Below are positions 63,214-64,000 of a stretch of 64,000 nucleotides of DNA, piece by piece (within the stretch, counting starts at the first letter, position 1; every line of letters begins with the position of its first letter). The DNA lies in the NCBI GenBank assembly GCA_937877515.1, contig CALFIX010000018.1, positions 44,477 to 108,476 of the forward strand. Reading direction: 5' to 3'. The notes below the pieces were generated by a model that had not been told where the DNA came from, did no database searches, and saw nothing but the letters and a program-made list of their open reading frames with translations. The position numbers and the translations under genes were made by a program. This stretch comes from an uncultured Treponema sp. Lineage in GTDB: Bacteria > Spirochaetota > Spirochaetia > Treponematales > Treponemataceae.

Positions 63214-64000
63214 ATGAAAATAACTACACACAAGTGGGGGGGGGTAACTGCACTTGCAGTAATTTTTGCCCTCTTTGCTTCTTGTAAAACAGATCAAACG
63301 ATCAGCGACTATGTAAACACAAAGTATGCAGACGGCGACACGGAATGCAGAACAAGCTCACAAACTAAGTGGAATATGGCAAACTGCCACGACCCGAAAC
63401 TTTTTCAAGATGACGACGGAACTTATTACGTTTACGCAACAGATGCCTCTTGTGGTAATGCGGAATACGTTGGCTTAAACATTCGCTATTCAGACGACTT
63501 AGTAAACTGGACAACATTAAAAAAGACAGCCCTTTATGGTAACTGGGATAAAGATTTTTTAGCATGGCAAGGAATGGCTGCAAGTTCCACAGGAACAACA
63601 AAGCACTCTGATTCTAGTTACACTGCTGTAACTTGGGCACCAACTGTAATAAAACAAAATGGTCTTTACTACATGTACCACGGCGTAAGCACAGATGTTA
63701 AAGTCACTACTACAAGTTCAACAAGTTCAACTATTGCAACATCTTCTATAGTGCTTGCAATCGCTAGCAGTGCAAAGGGACCTTTCTACCCTGCCAGCTA
63801 TATTTCCTCTTACTCAGGAAGTGATTCTGATATTAAAAGTATACAGAGTACGCTCTCAAATCTTGGTGTAAGTTACAGCCAAAACTTTTTAGTTAGATAT
63901 TGTCCTTATTACTACACGAATAAAGGCTGTTCTGACTCTACCAATGGAGTTTTAACTTCTTCAATATCTTCTAACGGTGCCAAATTAGACGGAACTTCTT
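63214..64000 (+). CDS. GH43 arabinanase-type lipoprotein (5' part, runs off right edge)
   Basis: 262 open codons from the ATG at 63214 (GGAGG 5 nt upstream) to the window end. Residues 1-24 form a lipoprotein signal peptide with lipobox LFASC (Cys24). The five-bladed propeller of GH43 begins with NCHDPKLFQDDDGTYYVYATD, where the Asp is the expected catalytic base. WAPTVIKQNGLYYMYHG follows. It probably cuts arabinan (endo-1,5-alpha-L-arabinosidase type) at the cell surface. A Ser/Thr-rich stretch near residue 175 may be a loop. Codons 8-11 hold a G9 tract (63236-63244), a slippage-prone site. Confidence 0.85.
   Translation, partial: MKITTHKWGGVTALAVIFALFASCKTDQTISDYVNTKYADGDTECRTSSQTKWNMANCHDPKLFQDDDGTYYVYATDASCGNAEYVGLNIRYSDDLVNWTTLKKTALYGNWDKDFLAWQGMAASSTGTTKHSDSSYTAVTWAPTVIKQNGLYYMYHGVSTDVKVTTTSSTSSTIATSSIVLAIASSAKGPFYPASYISSYSGSDSDIKSIQSTLSNLGVSYSQNFLVRYCPYYYTNKGCSDSTNGVLTSSISSNGAKLDGTS
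63236..63244 (+). repeat. G9 homopolymer within signal-peptide codons
   Basis: Nine consecutive G encode Trp8-Gly-Gly and the first base of Val11. The open frame needs exactly nine (or 6 or 12) G; 8 or 10 would shift the frame before the hydrophobic core of the signal peptide. It is the longest G tract that I noticed in the window. Confidence 0.85.

Noticed and set aside
63064..63297. 77-codon minus-strand frame at the GH43 start.
   Set aside because: It is antisense to the promoter, ribosome binding site and signal peptide of the GH43 gene and has an odd Cys/Phe-rich composition.

Overview
The window is AT-rich chromosomal DNA that looks like a saccharolytic, host- or gut-type Treponema (Spirochaetota). 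This is an inference from gene content: a PilZ protein, a Bat (aerotolerance) operon, a fused AroDE, a kinase-less PASTA protein beside fmt, a dCache chemoreceptor and many plant-polysaccharide genes. There are no rRNA or tRNA genes, no CRISPR array and no insertion sequence that I can recognise. Most of the window is ordinary housekeeping and carbohydrate metabolism.

Layout. 1-5220 (minus strand): partial PilZ gene, fabZ, fabF, then an araB-araD operon closed by a good terminator. 5278-5548: an AAA/DUF4143 gene remnant and a block of three hairpins. 5660-8690: proS, a perfect 27-bp inverted repeat and an exported protein with a TTG start. 8687-14775 (minus): GerMN protein, PAP2 phosphatase, TrmH-type methyltransferase, and a parA-parB-HD-AraC operon. 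14825-25671: methyltransferase, PHP, HAD, DUF1295, ettA, MATE pump, PTS IIA, lytic transglycosylase, two unknown genes and a radical SAM protein. 25807-31631: malQ and a 1236-aa GH13 enzyme. 31588-39649: thrC, a DUF456 protein, an XPB-like helicase with a partner protein, aroDE and rpiA. 39650-44549 (minus): a hisA-I-E / hisD / def / fmt / PASTA operon. 44625-51194: a one-polypeptide ECF transporter core, an SLC13-type permease, an unknown protein, a substrate-binding lipoprotein and an aminotransferase. 51382-58733: moxR-DUF58-bat operon and an Smr protein. 58737-64000: GH51 arabinofuranosidase, DUF6171 protein, chemoreceptor, and the start of a GH43 arabinanase lipoprotein.

How the genes connect. 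The GH43 lipoprotein and GH51 enzyme would release L-arabinose from arabinan, and AraB/AraD would carry it into the pentose phosphate pathway, where RpiA acts; no araA isomerase is in the window. MalQ and the GH13 enzyme handle glycogen or maltodextrin. FabF and FabZ belong to fatty-acid elongation.

The most interesting signals are: (1) at least fifteen genes whose start codon lies only 5-9 nt after a sigma70-type -10 box, usually with a -35 box 17 bp further up and no Shine-Dalgarno, so leaderless mRNA looks like a routine expression mode here, while other genes keep strong SD sites; (2) a G9 tract inside the signal peptide of the arabinanase lipoprotein, which could be phase variable; (3) unusual fusions (HisA-HisI-HisE, EcfA-EcfA'-EcfT, BatB-BatC); (4) an XPB helicase operon; (5) several hairpin-rich intergenic elements. 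All calls come from reading the sequence; no database search was run.
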